This document shows, piece after piece, positions 6,743-7,680 of a stretch of 7,680 nucleotides of DNA. The position numbers and the translations under genes were made by a program. How positions within the stretch are numbered: the stretch's first letter is position 1; every line of letters begins with the position of its first letter. Source of the DNA: an uncultured Oscillibacter sp. (lineage in GTDB: Bacteria; Bacillota; Clostridia; Oscillospirales; Oscillospiraceae); assembly GCA_902490355.1 (NCBI GenBank), contig CABUDN010000118.1, positions 1-7,680 on the forward strand. Direction: 5' to 3'. A model generated the notes under the pieces. That model had not been told where the DNA came from. It did not search any database and was given only the letters and a program-made list of their open reading frames with translations.

Positions 6743-7632
6743 ATATCAGAGCCGGGCGCTGCAGTTTGCGCTGGATCTGCTCTCGCAGCTTCAGTCCGCC
6801 GCGCTCTCTTCCAATCAGGTGCAGGCCCTGGCCCAGCAATGGGGATTGGACTACGCCGACCAGGTGATTCAGCCGCTGTGCCGGGCCGGATTCCTGGAGC
6901 AGACTGCCGACGGATACCGCCTGACGGCCGAAGGCGCGCTTCCCAGACTGCCGCTGAGCGCCGCGGAACGGAGCACGCTTGCCGCCCTGCTTCAGATTCC
7001 GGAATCCCAGCTGTTTTTGGAACCGGCACTGTGGGAACGCCTGGCCGCCCTGTGCGCCGGGACACCGGCTCCGCCGTCCGTCCAGCGGTATGCCCCTGCC
7101 GGGGAACCCCTTCCCCAGCATCCAGGGCCGGAGGGCTTCCGCACCCTGCTCAAAGCCGCTCAGCGGCGCTGGCTGATTCGTTATACCTATTACTCCCGGG
7201 ATCACCAGACCATCCCCCGGCAGGCCCAAGCCCTGCCCTGGAAGCTGGAATACAGCGCCTATGACCGGCGCTGGTGGGTGATCCTCTACGATCCCGGACA
7301 ATCCCGCACCATCAAGGCCCGTCTGGACAATCTGGAGGAGATCCGGCTCCTGGGGCCCTCCGGCGTGGAGGACGGGGAAGTGGAGGCCGCCATGGACCGC
7401 CTGCTGGAACCGGAGCCGGTGGTGCTGGAGGTCCGCAGGACCCGGGGAACGCTGGAGCGGTGTTTTCTGGTACTGGAAAACCAGCTCTTTGAGCGGACCC
7501 GCCAGGTCTCCGAGGACTGCTTTTATGTCAGCTTCCGGTACTACCGGTTTGACCGGAGCGAGATCCTGCGGCGGCTTTTGTACTTAGGCCCCGGCGTCCG
7601 GCTGATTTCCCCGCCGGATCTGCGCCAGGCTC
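6726..7632 (+). CDS. WYL-domain transcriptional regulator, second of a tandem pair (3' partial, cut at adapter junction)
   Basis: 302 genuine codons are present. An N-terminal winged-helix-like region (about 8-70: LSSNQVQALAQQWGL, then an LCRAGFLEQTADGYRLTAEG wing) is single, unlike the two in its partner. A linker region (about 75-130) follows. The WYL domain (about 138-210) contains LIRYTYYSRD, YDRRWWVILYD (WWV where family members often have WYL) and TIKARLDNLEEIRLL. A WCX-like region starts near 230 and reaches VRLISPPDLRQA. Family members usually end shortly after such a P-x-x-L-R segment, so probably only the last 10-25 residues are missing. The frame continues into adapter sequence and stops at TGA 7653-7655, adding seven false residues (303-309, ending IGRAHV). 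It is co-transcribed with the preceding WYL gene. Confidence 0.85.
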
Positions 7633-7680
7633 AGATCGGAAGAGCACACGTCTGAACTCCAGTCACATTCCTTTATCTCG
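7633..7680 (+). other. Illumina TruSeq indexed adapter sequence (library artefact, not genomic)
   Basis: Bases 7633-7666 match the constant part of the TruSeq indexed adapter (starts AGATCGGAAGAGC, ends CCAGTCAC). Next come ATTCCT (7667-7672), which I recall as TruSeq index 27, then TT and ATCTCG, the start of the flow-cell side of the same oligonucleotide. The match is continuous over 48 bases to the end of the window. Genomic sequence ends at 7632, or 7633 if the A-tail is counted with it. Confidence 0.98.

Noticed and set aside
5489..7632. WYL proteins as accessories of a CRISPR or other defence system
   Set aside because: WYL proteins do occur beside some Cas13d loci, but no repeat array, nuclease, helicase or other defence gene is visible, and both products have the layout of ordinary regulators.

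Overview
This window is GC-rich, densely coding DNA. It most resembles a gut-type Clostridia of the Oscillospiraceae sort (Flavonifractor, Oscillibacter and relatives). That placement is inferred from gene content: a secreted CAP protein with Cys-rich repeats and SLH cell-wall anchors, a single-pass membrane protein with a Pro/Ala-rich linker, a tandem pair of WYL regulators, and strong AAAGGAG-type ribosome binding sites. No taxonomic marker gene is present.

Layout. (1) Positions 1-2505 (+) hold the 3' part of a gene for a membrane-anchored protein whose outer portion is three copies of a domain of about 243 residues that I do not recognise. It ends at a perfect 13-bp hairpin terminator (2516-2552). 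(2) Convergent to it, 5253-2581 (-) encodes a complete 890-residue secreted protein: signal peptide, three Cys-rich repeats, a CAP/YkwD-like domain, a beta-rich segment and three C-terminal SLH domains. (3) A 235-bp divergent intergenic region (5254-5488) carries a plausible promoter in each direction and an imperfect inverted repeat around the + strand -10. (4) Two overlapping WYL-domain regulator genes follow on + (5489-6742, and 6726 to the end), clearly translated from one transcript.

The last 48 bases (7633-7680) are not genomic. They match the Illumina TruSeq indexed adapter, including what I recognise as index 27 (ATTCCT). The second WYL gene is therefore cut at 7632, and its apparent C-terminus (IGRAHV followed by TGA) is translated adapter.

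How the genes may work together: the WYL pair resembles the paired PafB/PafC arrangement and is a reasonable candidate to control itself and the divergent surface protein, but that is inference from arrangement. I see no phage, transposon, CRISPR, toxin-antitoxin or recognisable defence genes, and no RNA genes. The most unusual material is the three-repeat ectodomain with an apparently cysteine-less zinc-ribbon remnant, the CAP-SLH protein with recently duplicated Cys repeats, and the adapter artefact.
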